DNA of 64,000 nt from Mytilisepta virgata (GCA_028015205.1 CM051516.1:33370230-33434229); one strand, 5' to 3'. Shown: positions 43,101-58,100, numbered from the stretch's first letter. A program made the numbers and translations. The notes: generated from the letters alone by a model not told the origin.

Positions 43101-45519
43101 CCAGGTCCCGAGAGCTCTTTATGATCCAGTTCAGCAGATTTGAGATAGACAATACATTTAAAAGAACAACAGTCAGTAATGGAAATGAACAGGATTGGAA
43201 TGTATTTAGAGCACACTTGAAAGATACACAAGTAACAAGGTATGTTATATATATGTCTGTTGCTCAGAGTTTAGGAATGGAATATAGGGAGTATATTTAG
43301 AGAATTCTTAAAAGATAAACAAGTCACATGTGGAATAATCATGTGTTACAATCTCAGGCCATAGTATTGGAGCTTGGCCATGAACAAGGATAATACCATG
43401 CTCCTGAAAATTAAAAGAAGTCTTTTGAAGATGTTAAAAAAAGGGTAGGCTAATTTTGCACCCTGTTAAAAATTATTGCCCTTTTACATATCTTACCTAA
43501 ATTTCTAGATTTTGTTACAATATTCTTCAGCTGGATATCAACAAGAAAATGTATGTCACATTTAACACTGTACTTAAACACAACAGTCAATCAGACTCAA
43601 TCAGACTTTAGTTTTCTGTATATCATACATGTATGACCATTTCTTATGACATTTTTCTGTATGCTTGTTTTAATAGGTGCAGATTAAAAGAGAACAATTT
43701 CCATATGCTGTACCATATTGTTGAACCAGTGAACTTCATAGCTACTTTTGGTTTAGCCCTGGCACCTTTTAGATCAAACATCATGTACGATATAACTGGT
43801 GATGTTGATCTTATCAAGGTATGTTTTAAATGAAATAAGATTGTTTTCACTGATTATTGCAAATCTTTGATGATGGACAATAATGTAAGATTAAAAAAAT
43901 CAATACTTCTGAATATTAGTCTAGAATATTATTTATGATATATTTTATTCTTTTGTTTTCAGCTATTTTAATTTTTTAATTGAAGGATAATATAATATGT
44001 AACATTTGTTTTACAATTTTATGTACATGTATCTGTTATGTTGTAGGTAAAAGTTCAACAGTCAGACATCCGGTTGATATTTGATATTCTCAGGAAAAAC
44101 TTAACAGAAGGTGCTCCCCAGTCAAACCTAGGTAAAGTATAATTACAACAATTCATGTTTTATACCTACCATGTTTTGTATGTAGTTTGTTTATACCAAA
44201 ATTTACTACATCAGTGAAAATAGAAATATTTGCATATACTGAAAAATAATCCACAGCTTACATGTCTGACCTAGAACTTTTAATTGCTATGAAATTATTC
44301 TACTGAGTGTGTGACTTGCATCATAAACTGAAAACTATGAAAAAATTGTAGCTTTACTAAAATTCTGTACACTAAAACCAACCAATTAATAAGAGTCTCT
44401 TTAATGTAATTGGTACGGTAACTTTTAGCAACAAAACTTGCACTTTAATAACTACTGTACATGTACATTTCATAAGTGCTTGCATCTTGAAATTGAAATT
44501 TGCAACTACTTCTTGAGCCAGGCAGGAGAATATTTCATAGTAGACATAACAAGGAAAAATATGGAATTTACTCAGTTGTGTCAAACTCAAACAGAACTTC
44601 TAAAATATTCTGGAATAGGCCTTATCCACATTATAATATTAAACATTGATACTATTGTCTATATGGATGTAGCCAAAAGTCCTTAATAGCATCAGATGTT
44701 GTGGATTCTCCTGTTTCTACACAGGTGTCTGCCTATAATGTTTTAGTCATTTTCCAAGGTTAAACCCTGATAACATTGTATGTATTATACAATTATTTAC
44801 TTTTCATTAGGTCTACTCAAGACTATACGGACCTGGTCAGACATTGGTCGACTTATTCCAATGGCTGAGGTTGACCAATTTCTGACCAGGTCCGCATAGT
44901 CATGAGTAGACTTCATGAAAAGTCAATAACTGTTTTGTTAGATAATAATGAATTTTACTAGGAATTTTTATGAAATTTCAACATTTCAGCTCAGTTTAGT
45001 TTTTCACTTTATAATTTATAGTTATTTGTCCATAGTTTGTAATGTTTGGTAATGCCGTAAAAGGTATTCTGTTTGAAATGTTTTGAACATGATTAATTTT
45101 AGTTTTCCTGTTATTTTCTTTATCATTTAATAAGTTATCAACTGGAACAAGTTCAAAATCAACTCTGTTTATATTTGAAAGGATTTCATCCAAAATAACG
45201 CAGACAACACCAGGCGAAAGTTTGTAGAAACACGCAGTGTGGTTGGCGGATTGGAAATGAATACTTGGTTCTGGTTGGTCAATAGAAAATCCCAAATAGA
45301 CCTCGAAAGAGCCTGACGAGGTGTACTCAATCTGATTACGACTAAGAAAAAGCTGTCTAGACAAATCAGCATAAAGCAAAATTCCTTATCATTCAATAAA
45401 TGTATTTATAGATGTAGCCAGTACTTCTGTGATAGCATCAGATGTTGTTGATTCACCTGTTTCTACACAGTGATCTGCCTATAATGCCTAGGTCACTTTC
45501 CAAGGTTTTACCCTGAAAA

Positions 45520-45561
<42 letters not shown>

Positions 45562-48500
45562 GATATATTTACAGATGTTGCCAGTAGAACTGTGATGGCA
45601 TCAGATGTTGTTGATTCTCCAGTTCCTACACAGGAATCTGCCTATAATGCCTTAGTCACCTTACAAGGTTTAACCTTGACACTGTATGATGAGAAACTAG
45701 ATGATGAATCATCACTTACGGAGATCCATACACGGACAAAACTTAGTGAATTAGAGATCGGAGTACTTGATGTTCGTGTAAACACCGATACGGACACTGA
45801 TATTACAATGGATGTAAATATAACATTACACTCATTATCTATTGATGATGCTAAATCAGACAGTGCACTGGCGGTTAGAAGGTATGTATTATTTATCCTT
45901 AAGGTAACAATGTTCACAGCTGTTGATATTTAAGCTAAGTCTTCACTCATCGACTTTTGATAACCAGTTATGTCATATATTTATTTCTAAGGTATCATTA
46001 TTTGTGGAAAATTGTTTACCATAAAAAATTTGATAATAAATTCAAATTAATTATAGCTTTTTAAATTTCCCTTGATTTCAATGGCTCTTACTACTGACAC
46101 TCAGAACACATTTTTGCAGAGTCTTGTGTTCCAGAAATCAAGGTTTTATCAGACTATTTTAAAAGTCTGACCAAACCTGGTTCGCAACAATTTTAGTACA
46201 TGTTTTAGATTGACTTCATCTACAGAGATGCTCAAAACTGAAAAAAATAAATAATATATGTTTGCATTTTTATTACAGTAATAGTTTTTTTACTTCATTA
46301 CATTTTGTTATCAGGTTGTGATCTGTATATTTTTACTTGAAGGGTATTTTACTGTCACCAAGAGAAAGACTCAGAGAATCTACCATTGATATCTGTTATT
46401 TATAAAGCAAGAAACAATGGACACCAAGAGGGTATGTGTGATCCTAATAATAAATCCCTTTTCAGCAGAGTTCTGTATCTACTATGTTTCCCATATAACA
46501 TTTGTACTTATACAACTGATTTCTTAGTGGAAACTCTTGGCTATATTACAACTCTGTACATTGCAAATAAAAAGTTGATTTATCCCAAAAGTCAACTTTG
46601 TTCAAACATTTGGTTTGTCAACTGGGAAGATATTCAGTAACATCATATTGTTAGTTCTGTCCTTATATTTATGCAAAAATTAACGAATCATGGTAGGAAA
46701 TCTGATTTTATGGAAAATTTCAGGCATTTCAATGTTGGAAAAGGCAATACATGTAATTAGATATAACAAAAGGAAAAAAAAAATTTTTGTCTCGCCTGCG
46801 ACGAAAGTCGCAGAGTGAGACATAGGTATTACTTTCCGCCGGCAGCGACGGTGTAAACTATTTGTATAAAGCTTTACATTTCAGAAGGTAGAAGACCTGG
46901 ATGCTTCATACCTTGTATGCAGATAGCTTATGTTATGAACTTTCCTTCTGTCATATGTCCATTGTCCGTGACATCATTTTCATGGTTCAGCGACTGCTGA
47001 AAAAAATGTATATTTTTTTGTCATGTGAATTTCTCACTTATTATGAGTAATAGGATAACTATATTTGGTATATAGGTTCCTTGCAACGTTTAAATTTCCA
47101 TCAGGTAGGGTTCACCTGACCTCGACCTCATTTCATGGATCAGTGATCAAGGTTAAAGTTACGTGATTAGGTCCGTTTCTCAGATACTATAAGCAGTAGG
47201 TCTACTATATGTGGTGTATGGAATAACTGTAAGGGGTACATGTCTGTCTGGCCGGTTTCATCTGACCTTGACCTCATTTTCATGGTTCATTGGTCAATGT
47301 TAAGTTTTTGTGTTTTGGTCTGTTTTTCAAATACCATAAGCAATAGGTCAACTATATTTGGTGTATAGAATAATTGTAAAGTGTACATGTCTGTCAGGCT
47401 GGTATCATTTGTCCTTGACCTCATTTTCATGGTCAATGTTAAGTTTCTATTGTTTGGTCCTCTTCTCAGATACTATAAGTTATAGGTCAACTGTATTTGC
47501 TGTATGGAATGATTGTAATGTGTGCATGTCTGTCTGACAGGTTTCAACAGACCTTGACCTCATTTTCATGTTTCATTGGTCAATGTTAAGTTTCTGTTGT
47601 TTGATCTTCTTCTCAGATGTTATAAGTAATAGGTTTACTATATTTGCTGTATGGAATGTATTTTATTATTTAACTGCTGATTATTTATATTAAAATTGTC
47701 TCATTATTTTATAAAAATCTTTAAAAATAACATTAATAATGATAATAAATAATAAAAACTTTTAAGGGATCATTACTAAACAGTGATTAATAAAAACATT
47801 GGAAGGTGTGAAAATGTTAAAATAAGGTCACTCATGCATGAATGTTTAACATAGAATACAGTTTACTCCAGTCCCTTCATAAAGATTAATTGACTTCATG
47901 TTCATTCATCATTAAAATGTTATTAAATTTAATTTAAAGCTTATATAAACTTATTTTTTTTACTTTCAACATAAATTCAGTTATGAACACTAATAGTCAG
48001 GCGAGACATTTCAATGTTTCCACTCTTATATTGATATTTTTAAAGAAATTTTTTAGATATTCTAAAAAAACAAAATATGTTGATACTATATTTAGGTAAT
48101 CAGATGGTAACATTGTTACACATTGTAATAGTGGCTTTTTTTTGCACATATATTCTAGGTACTTTGCCGTATACTGTTTGGATTAATTTCTGGAAAGGTG
48201 TTTGACTACTGTCTTAATTGACAGGATTTTCCAGTTTTCATTCAGTATGTTGTGGTTCTCCATCTTTTTCCACAATATAAAACTTGATGTCATAATATAA
48301 TAGCCAGTAAGAAAAAAAAATGTTAATAAACCAACAAAACCAGTTTAGCACCACTACATATTATTAAATTTTGCACCTGTCTCAAGTCAGGATTATTACG
48401 GTTCCTGTAATGCTTCTGCCTTGTTACAAATATTCAAACTAATGGCATTAATATTATCAGGATAATGGAAGGATGGAAACAAAAAATTGCATACCAAACC

Positions 48501-51500
48501 ATGGTGTCATATTGAGAAATGACAAAAAATTTTCAGGGCTTTAAAAAGAAGAAATTTCAGATTTCATTTAAAGTTGTTAATTTCTATTTATAGCTGATAT
48601 AAGAATGGATAAAGTGACAATAAACTTGAACATTCCACATTTGATGGCTTTGAATGAATTTTACCAGACATCATTCCAAACTGACGAGGAGTCAGTAGAT
48701 CAGACCAGACAGAGAACCAGCATAGTGGCTGATCAACTCGATTCCAGTCCAACTAATACTGTATTAAAAGTGAATGGTATTATTAAACAGCCAAAGATCC
48801 AGCTGTTTGCTGATCCTGATAAACTTGACAGCAGAATTCTTGTTCTAGATGTAAGTTTTTATCATTGATAAGAAATGATATGTCCCTATTTTAAAATGGA
48901 ATTGTGTTTTATGCAATCCAGTTTCTTTATTATACATAGCAATATGGTTTCTAATACAACTTTCCATGGATTTTTTCTTGGATATCAAATAATCTGTGAT
49001 TGATAATGTACATGTAGTACAAATTATCTTGATCAGGACCACATTCTAACCATAAGATCTTGTCTGTCGGACAGTTAGTAACAATAGTATGCTGATATTT
49101 TTGTATGACTACAAAATTTTTGCTGTCATATTATAGTGTTTATGTCTGTCTGTAGGTTTCTGCTCATTTACATTTGTTCTGTTTACCATATCCTTTTACT
49201 ATAATGAAATCCCATAAGAAATAATAATTGGGATGGATTTGGAGGATCAGGTCCCTCCGGTTTTTTTTCTGGGAATTAATGTCTTTTAACAATTTGATGT
49301 AACTTTTTGAAAAATTTTTCATCTGAGGAAGGTCATGTTTTTTTTTTACATGTTTGAAACTTTTGATAAATTTTTTTGAATGATTCGTGTGAATGAATAA
49401 AAATTTTAAAAGAATTTCCCAAAGAATTTTTTTTTGTAACGTTTTGATTTGCATGGTTTGAAGTAATTTTTTTTGTTGTAAGTTCAACATATGACTTTTA
49501 AATGTTTAGTATAATATCCAACACTTTATTCGGTCAGCCATATTAGGGTTTCCACACACAGGCGCTTGTCTCAGAAAAAAAAATTACTATATATGCCAAG
49601 TGAAAAGAAAAGGTCCCCAACTCGGGCACCACAATTTTACAATCCTGCTTCGATTTCCAAAGAATTATCGCTTTCACCTTTCAGTCTCGCTCAAAACTTT
49701 TGGATCAATAAAAAAATATTAATTTATCAACACAATGATGTATGGAACGCCTACCTTACTTGCCAATCAACAGCGCTTTAGGCATATGAAATCGGTCAAA
49801 AGTGAATTATTTATCATTACTACAATAATCTGCACATTTGAAGACGAGGATCAAATGAATTGCTGCCTTCTGATTGGCTAACTCAGTATTCTAAAATTAA
49901 AACCTGGAAACTAGAGTATTAATTTATAAATAGAACGCCATCAACCCGTCAATTTATTTACCAGCTGTGATTTATTATTACTTCTTCATACCATTGTTTA
50001 TCAATAAATAATCATGACAAAAGAACAAAGAAGAAATTTTTTAAACAGTTCATTTTCTTTATTTAATTTTTTTATTTGCTCCTTGTCTTCAAATTTGCAG
50101 TTAAAATTGTGTTACCCGAGTTGGGGACCTTTTCTTTTCACTTGGCATATATAGTAATTTTTTTTTCTGAGACAAGCGCCTTTTTTTCCACACTGAACTC
50201 TATTTGTATCATGCAGCACTTTACTGTACTAAATATCCTTGATTTTTAGCTCACCTGGCAAAGAGATATTGCCATCACTTTGCGTCCGTCGTCTTTGTCG
50301 TTAACATTTCAGATTTTGATCATCTCCTCTGAAAGTTCAATTGGGCAAAAAACATGGCCGCAATGGGCAATTCTTGTTTCTGATTGGCTGAAATTTAAAA
50401 AATCATCTCTTCTGAAACTACAAGTGCAAATGATTTGTAACTTGATACAATGGATGTTTTTGAGGTCTTCTACAAAGATTCCTCATTTCAACTTGATCTG
50501 GCAAAAAACATGGCTGCCATGGGCAATTCTTTTTTCTGATTGGCTGAAATTTGAAATATCATCTCCTCTGAAACTATAAGTGCAAATGATTTGTAAGTTG
50601 ATACAAATGATGTTTGTGAGGTCCTGTACAAAGATTCCTCATTTCATCTTGATCTGGCAAAAAACATGGCTGACATGGGCAATACTTTTTTTCTGATTGG
50701 CTGAAATTTGAAACACCATCTCCTCTGAAACTACAATTCCAAATGATTTGTAAGTTGATACAAATGATGTTTGTGAGGTCTTGTACAAAGATTCCTAATT
50801 TCAACTTGATCCGGCAAAAAACATGGCTGCCATGGGCAATTCTTGTTTCTGATTGACTGAAATTTTAAAAATGATTTGTAACTTGGTACAAATGATTGTT
50901 GTGTAGTCCTCCACAAAGTATCCTCATATCTTCTTGATATGGCTAAAACATTGCCATTGGCGATTTTTGTTTCCAAATTGAACAAATCCAAAGCTTTCTT
51001 AATTGGTACCATTAATGTGTAACAGTTTGAGGTCTACTACAAAGATTTATCATTTCATCTTCAAAGGGCAAAATAGACAGGCTAGTCTTTAAATAAGATT
51101 TTTTGGGCTATTTGTAAACCAGGTGGGCAGTACAGGCCCCTAGGAGCCTCTGGTTAAAGAAAATGATGGTTATTTTAATTTCCTATAAATTATTGCCAAT
51201 AAAAATAAGATAATTTATATATTTATTTATAGACTGACATAGAATTTGAGATGTATACAGATCCTACAGTCCAAAAGATCAAATCATCCGTTAAATCCAT
51301 GAAAATGTATTCCTCTGTTTATGGTTCAACTCTTCAGGAAAATTCGGTGAGTGTAAACATTAAATTCTTCAATTTATTGGTCAAATTTAAATTGAAATAT
51401 TTTTTATCAGTTTTTTACAAGGTAGTGTTATTAAGGATTCTTGTTATCTGTTGAGTATACATGTAGTTTCAATAGTATGGTTCACATAATAATAAATATG

Positions 51501-54500
51501 AGTTGTCAATAAACTATCAGATTTGTCAGCTAACAAATAAAATTGACTAGAAAAGTAATCACTTAGAGATACTGTTAATGTGTTGATTTAACATGAACAG
51601 AAAAAGCATGAAATCACACATTATCAGTAAGTACAGGGTAACTTAATTATTTCAGTTGATTCTTCATGTGTTGTTCTGTGTTATATTTTTTAGGTGATCA
51701 AACCATGCAATGTAGAGTTCTCTCGAAATTATGTGACAAAAGATAAAAAGACAGATTACTTCATAACATTACCACAACTAGATATTTATATCACACCAGT
51801 GATATTACATCTTCTGACTGATGTTACTAAAATGCTCAGTGGACCAGAACAGAAGGTATCACACAGATATTTACATAAATGTCTTTCCCAAGCTAAGATC
51901 ACGTTTAATTTTGTAAACAGTCAAGGCATATTTGAACATCTGATGCAGCAAAAGATAAGATTTCCAAAGAGACACAATGTGATGTATTCTGTAATTTATT
52001 TCAAAATTTAATAACTATTTCCTTGTGGCAAGAATCGTTTTTTTGTACCTAAGATTCATTTTGGTTTTTTCTTTGTAGGATGAAGTAAAACCAAAAGAAA
52101 CAGTCCCTGAAACAGACATGTGGTCAGTCAAACCAGCTTCAGCTGAAAAATTGGGGCAGAGAATAGGTAAATGTGATATTATACACAGAATTTCACTTCC
52201 ATAATATTGTAAAATTTTTGGGAATTAAGGTGTATATTCCTTGGGCATAGCTCTGTCCTTAGATGGTTGTAAATTTCAGTAATTTTGGCACTGAAATCTG
52301 CTTTACAAAATATGTAGTCATTATTTTGACTATTTTGTCATGAGTGCTATTGTGGAGACCTGAGACTTATGCAGTGTATCAGGATTGTTAACATGCAAAA
52401 TTGACTTGATGCTTAAAACTTGAAATGCTAATTAAATGATTGACAGATTCAATGATATTTGATAAACATTTAGATGTCTTTTATCTTTAATTGATTGATG
52501 TGTATTTTAATCCTTGTTATAAACAAAAGTATGATTGTGTTCAAGTAAGTTTGTAGTAATGTATGTGCATCTATGTTTGGGACTCTTCACATCTGGACTT
52601 TTCAAAAGTTAGTATGTAGATAATTGCTATCTTAATAACAGACTACCTCAAACAAGTCTTTCATCCACTACAATATTCAGAATTCTTGAACTTTAACTTT
52701 ATACATTTTTCTTGTGAACATTTTGTACTACTGATGAAAAATAAATTTTTGAAATGCACATATGGTATATGAAATTAAAATATTTTTGTGATTCCCATTG
52801 TATCTTGATTAGTGTGTTATGTTGGATCTTTCCTCTGAACTACCTTTTTTATGCCTTCATCTATGAATGTGGATGGTGCATATAGATTAACCCCTGTCCG
52901 TCCGTCCATCTGTCATATCCTAGGAATTTCATGATACTTGATCACTATAATCCTCTTACTCCAACAATTGGGTCATTCTGATATACATTTCATGCTTAAT
53001 AATGTAGAACTACTTCTTTCAAACTCAGGCATCCCTTTAAAACTAAAACCATGACCGGACACTATAATGTGGAACCTAATATAAAATTAATAACAGACAA
53101 GCCATTAGTACTACAAATAGAAATGTTTTTTTTACTTTAAACATTTTGACAATTAACAAAGTGTTTTTATTAATGATTAAACAGACTGTTTGAATTTGTC
53201 AAACAGGTGAACAAACAAAATTTCTTGATAATGAGAGGATTAACTGTAAATATTGATAGAAATTGACACATAATTTGTAACAGGTGAGCAAAATTCATTC
53301 TGTGAGAATTTGTGAAATCTAAATATAAAATGGGACTTCTGGCAAACTTAAAGGGAGAGAAATCAAATCTACCATTTTAGGTGTGGAATAAAATGTGTAA
53401 TACAATTTTCGCATTTCAAGTTTAGTCACGAACAAAGTGAAAATTAAATACCCACAAAAAAAAACATTTATATGGTATATCAATGCATTCATCTTATTTA
53501 GTACAGCAAAAATCAGCAACATGAGTTGCTATGACCTACATTTAATGTTTGAGTGACTTTGGTTAAATTTTTTCATTTAGGTGTATTAGTGAAGAATTTG
53601 TGGTGATATGTTAATAATATTTCACAACTACAGTCATTGTAAAAAGTACAACCCAACTTAATAGCAACATTTTAGTCACTTTAATCTACATTTTATGCTT
53701 GAGTGATTTTGTTTAAATAACCTCTCAGCAATATTTTATATTTTAAATTTTTTAACTTAACACAGATCAGCAAAATTTGAGACAAGATGACCTACGTTTC
53801 ATGCTTAAGTGACTATTGAACTGAAGCCCCAATAACTGTCCATTCATTAATTTTCATGGAATACTAATTAATGTAAGCAGGGCTTAATGTGAAACTGTCA
53901 TATATCCCAAATATTTCTCAAAATGGTTTCCCACCAAAACTAGTTAAATAAACCTTTACTACATGTATAAGTTCTTATGCCTTAATAGATGAACCAGGTA
54001 ATGCTAGAGATCCTTTTGTGGCTGACGAGATACCAACAGAATCCTTGACCCTGAACATTGGCAAGATGAATTCCTACTTCAGAGTTCGGAACTTGGATTT
54101 TGATGTGGACCTACTCCATCTTATAATGTCAATAGAAGCTAAAGTTGAAGATTGGCAAAAACAGGTTTATATAAGAAATATCTTAAAATTATAGAGTGAC
54201 ACTCACTTGTTCTGTCACAAAAATTTTAAAATTTCTTTAAAATTATCAAAAAATTTATAATAGGGAAAATCTCGCCCTTTGAAATTTTGGAATTATCATA
54301 TGAATTTTTATATTATATCCCCCGCAAACGAAGTTTGGGGGTATATAGGTTTCAGTCTGTCTGTCCATCCGTCTGTCTGTCATCTGTTTGTCTGAAATGA
54401 CATTGTCTGCAACTCCTCCTACATCACTTGCATGATTCACATGAAACTTAATGGTGTGTTAGATCACAATATGAAGATTTGCATATTGTAAGGAATTTTC

Positions 54501-55070
54501 TGTTTGGACAAGAAATGTAAAAGATATGACTGTTTGGACTTACGCAATTTTTAAAAAACTTCGTTGCATGTGTTGTCCGCAACTCCTTCTTCATTACTTG
54601 CATGATTCTCATGAAACTTTATGGAGTGTTAGATCACATTAATGAGATGTGCATATTGTCAGGATTTTATGTTTGGCAAGTAGTTTGAAAAATATGATTA
54701 TTTTTCAGGACAGTTGTAGTTAATTACTGTCAAGATTTGTTACCTTTCCTAAGTTACCAGTCAAGGTCCAAACAAAGGCTAGGACCATTACAGTAGTCTG
54801 AGAAATGGGATAAATTCAAATTCATACAATTCATAGATTGGTTATTGTCTCTTTCACATTTACCCCTGTATCCAATTCTTTGTCATATAAAGCATACCAA
54901 CTAATACATGCTTTTAGTACAGAAATAAAATATTAGAGTCATTAGTAGTCAACACACCATACAAACTGATGTGAGTAACATAAGGTCCAGGGACAAATAT
55001 AACAAAATGAAGGTCGTTTCGTATGTACATTTCTCCATAGTCATAACTTTTGCCTATACAAGTAAGGGGT

Positions 55071-55109
<39 letters not shown>

Positions 55110-58100
55110 CCAAAGCTTACCAAGGACATATACTACAGGATTATATATAGAAGAAACCAGAAAAGTCCCAAGAAAACGTTTTATGTATTAATTATGTATT
55201 AAAATATGTTTAGAACCAGTTCATCGAAACTTACTGGCCTTGATTTCTTTATTTAGTTACAACTTTGAAGACTTATATATTTACTTTTTCCTTTAATCCA
55301 CATAAAATTTCAAATCTGTGAATATATTTTATTGGATTTTAATTTTTGTAGTTGAATTGAAACCTAGAACTTAGTTATTCCAAAAATGATATTATATAAT
55401 TTAAATTGCATTATTACTAGAAATTAACAAAACTACAAAAATTTTCACTAAACCACAATAATTGATACCAAAGAAAAAAATGTGTATTCACCATACGAAA
55501 TTTAATAACATATTTTTGTATTTTTAACTGTTAGTTAACTTTAATTAACAATTTTCTTTTTAGTTTCAAATGACAGGTGATATCCAGATGGAAGCCAGAT
55601 ACTTTAATGAAAAACTCAGTGTGTGGGAACCTCTGATCGAGGAGATCTCTGAGAAGGAATGTCAGTATAGACCATGGGAATGTGTTGTTAAGGTGAGTGA
55701 TTTAACAATTGTTTGGAAAAGAGGGGGGGGGGATTTTTTAAAAGAGCAGATCTCTTAAGAAGAAATGTACAGAAAGGTTTATTTTTGTTAGGTAATCAGA
55801 AATTGTTGCCACCAATGACATTTTACTATGTGTTGAAAGTATATATTTTATATTGACTTTATATTACATGTGATCAGAAATTGTAGCTTCCAAATGACAT
55901 TATACTATGTCTAGGAAGGATTTAGTTTTGAATCTATATTTCAGGTGATACTATGTTTTAACTATTTCTGGGAAGGGTATAATTTTTACTCTATATTTCT
56001 GGTGATCAGAAATTGTAGCTTCCCAATTACATTTAATCTATACATGTATCTGGGAAAGGTATAGTTTTGAATTTATATTTCCGGTGATAAGAAATTGTAG
56101 CTACCACTGACCTTTAAGTTTGGGAAGGGTATAGTTTTGACTATTTTATTGGTGATCAAAAACCCCAATGACATTTAACTGTGTCTGGGAAGTGTATAGT
56201 TTTGACTCTGTATTACTGGTGATCAGAAATCGTAGCTACCCAGTGACATTAAAATTTTTCTGGAAGGGTATAGTTTTGACTCTGTATTTCAGGTGATCAG
56301 AAATCGTAGCTACCTAATGACATTTAACTGTGTCTGGGAAGAGTATAATTTTGACTCTGTATTTGAGGTGATCAGAAATCGTAGCTACCCAATGACATTT
56401 AACTGTGTCTGGGAAGAGTATAGTTTTGACTCTGTATTTCAGGTGATCAGAAATTGTAGCCACCCAATGACCTTTAACTGGGGCTAGGAAGTGTATAGTT
56501 TTGACTCTGTATTTCAGGTGATCAGAAATCGTAGCTACCCAATGACATTTAACTATGTCCAGGAAGGATTTAGTATAGAAGACACATACAGAAATAATGT
56601 ACAGAAACTACTACAGGAGAGTAAGAGAAGATCCAGCTCGTCGGAATCAGAAACCGATGATTCTATAGAGAAAACTGTAATGAGACATAAATTCACCAGG
56701 ACAAGGTCTAAGATGACCTCTGATAAAAGCTTTGGTAATTATGTAATTCTGTTACAAGTTTTTAGCTTTTGATCTTTGACGTTTCTGTGCAGTATTAATT
56801 CTCTATACATGTATGTTGCTATTGCTTAGGATGAAAACTTTGACCTTATGTGTGGTCATAATCATGCTTCTTCCTTTTTGTTCCCTGAAATCCAGGAATG
56901 CATGACGCTCCTGATATTACTAAGCAAAACAGCATTGTTCATTGATATCCAGAAATACATGACACTGCTGACATAACTCTCCAAAACGGCAGTATCCCTG
57001 ATATCCAGGAATACATGACACTGCTGAAATAACTCTCCAAAACGGCAGTATCCCTGATATCCAGAAATACATGACACTGCTGACATAACTCTCCAAAACG
57101 GCAGTATCCTTGATATCCAGAAATACATGACACTGCTGACATAACTCTCCAAAACGGCAGTATCCTTGATATCCAGAAATACATGACACTGCTGACATAA
57201 CTCTCCAAAACGGCAGTATCCTTGATATCCAGAAATACATGACACTGCTGACATAACTCTCCAAAACGGCAGTATCCTTGATATCCAGAAATACATGACA
57301 CTGCTGACATAACTCTCCAAAACGGCAGTATCCTTGATATCCAGAAATACATGACACTGCTGACATAACACTCCAAAACAGCAGTATCCCTGATATCCAG
57401 AAATACATGACACTGCTGACATAACTCTCCAAAACGGCAGTATCCTTGATATCCAGAAATACATGACACTGCTGACATAACTCTCCAAAACGGCAGTATC
57501 CTTGATATCCAGAAATACATGACACTGCTGACATAACTCTCCAAAACGGCAGTATCCTTGATATCCAGAAATACATGACACTGCTGCCATAACTCTCCAA
57601 AACGGCAGTATCCTTGATATCCAGAAATACATGACACTGCTGACATAACTCTCCAAAACAGCAGTATCCCTGATATCCAGAAATACATGACACTGCTGAC
57701 ATAACTCTCCAAAACAGCAGTATCCCTGATATCCAGAAATACATGACACTGTTGACATAACTCTCCAAAATGGCAGTATCCTTGATATCCAGGAATACAT
57801 GACACTGCTGACATAACTCTCCAAAACGGCAGTATCCCTTATATCCAGGAGTACATGACACTGCTGACATAACTCTCCAAAACAGCAGTATCCCTGATAT
57901 CCAGAAATACATGACACTGCTGACATAACTCTCCAAAACGGCAGTATCCCTGATATCCAGGAGTACATGACACTGCTGACATAACTCTCCAAAACAGCAG
58001 TATCCCTGATATCCAGGAATACATGACACTGCTGACATAACTCTCCAAAACGGCAGTATCCCTGATATTGAGGAATACATGACACTACTGACGTAACTCT

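Noticed and set aside
42620..43152. Minus-strand ORFs up to 126 codons
   Set aside because: Partly antisense to VPS13 exon 33 and partly intron; no protein resemblance.
50280..51012. Overlapping ORFs of 76-99 codons on both strands
   Set aside because: They are readings of the tandem units in the 50248-51152 element.
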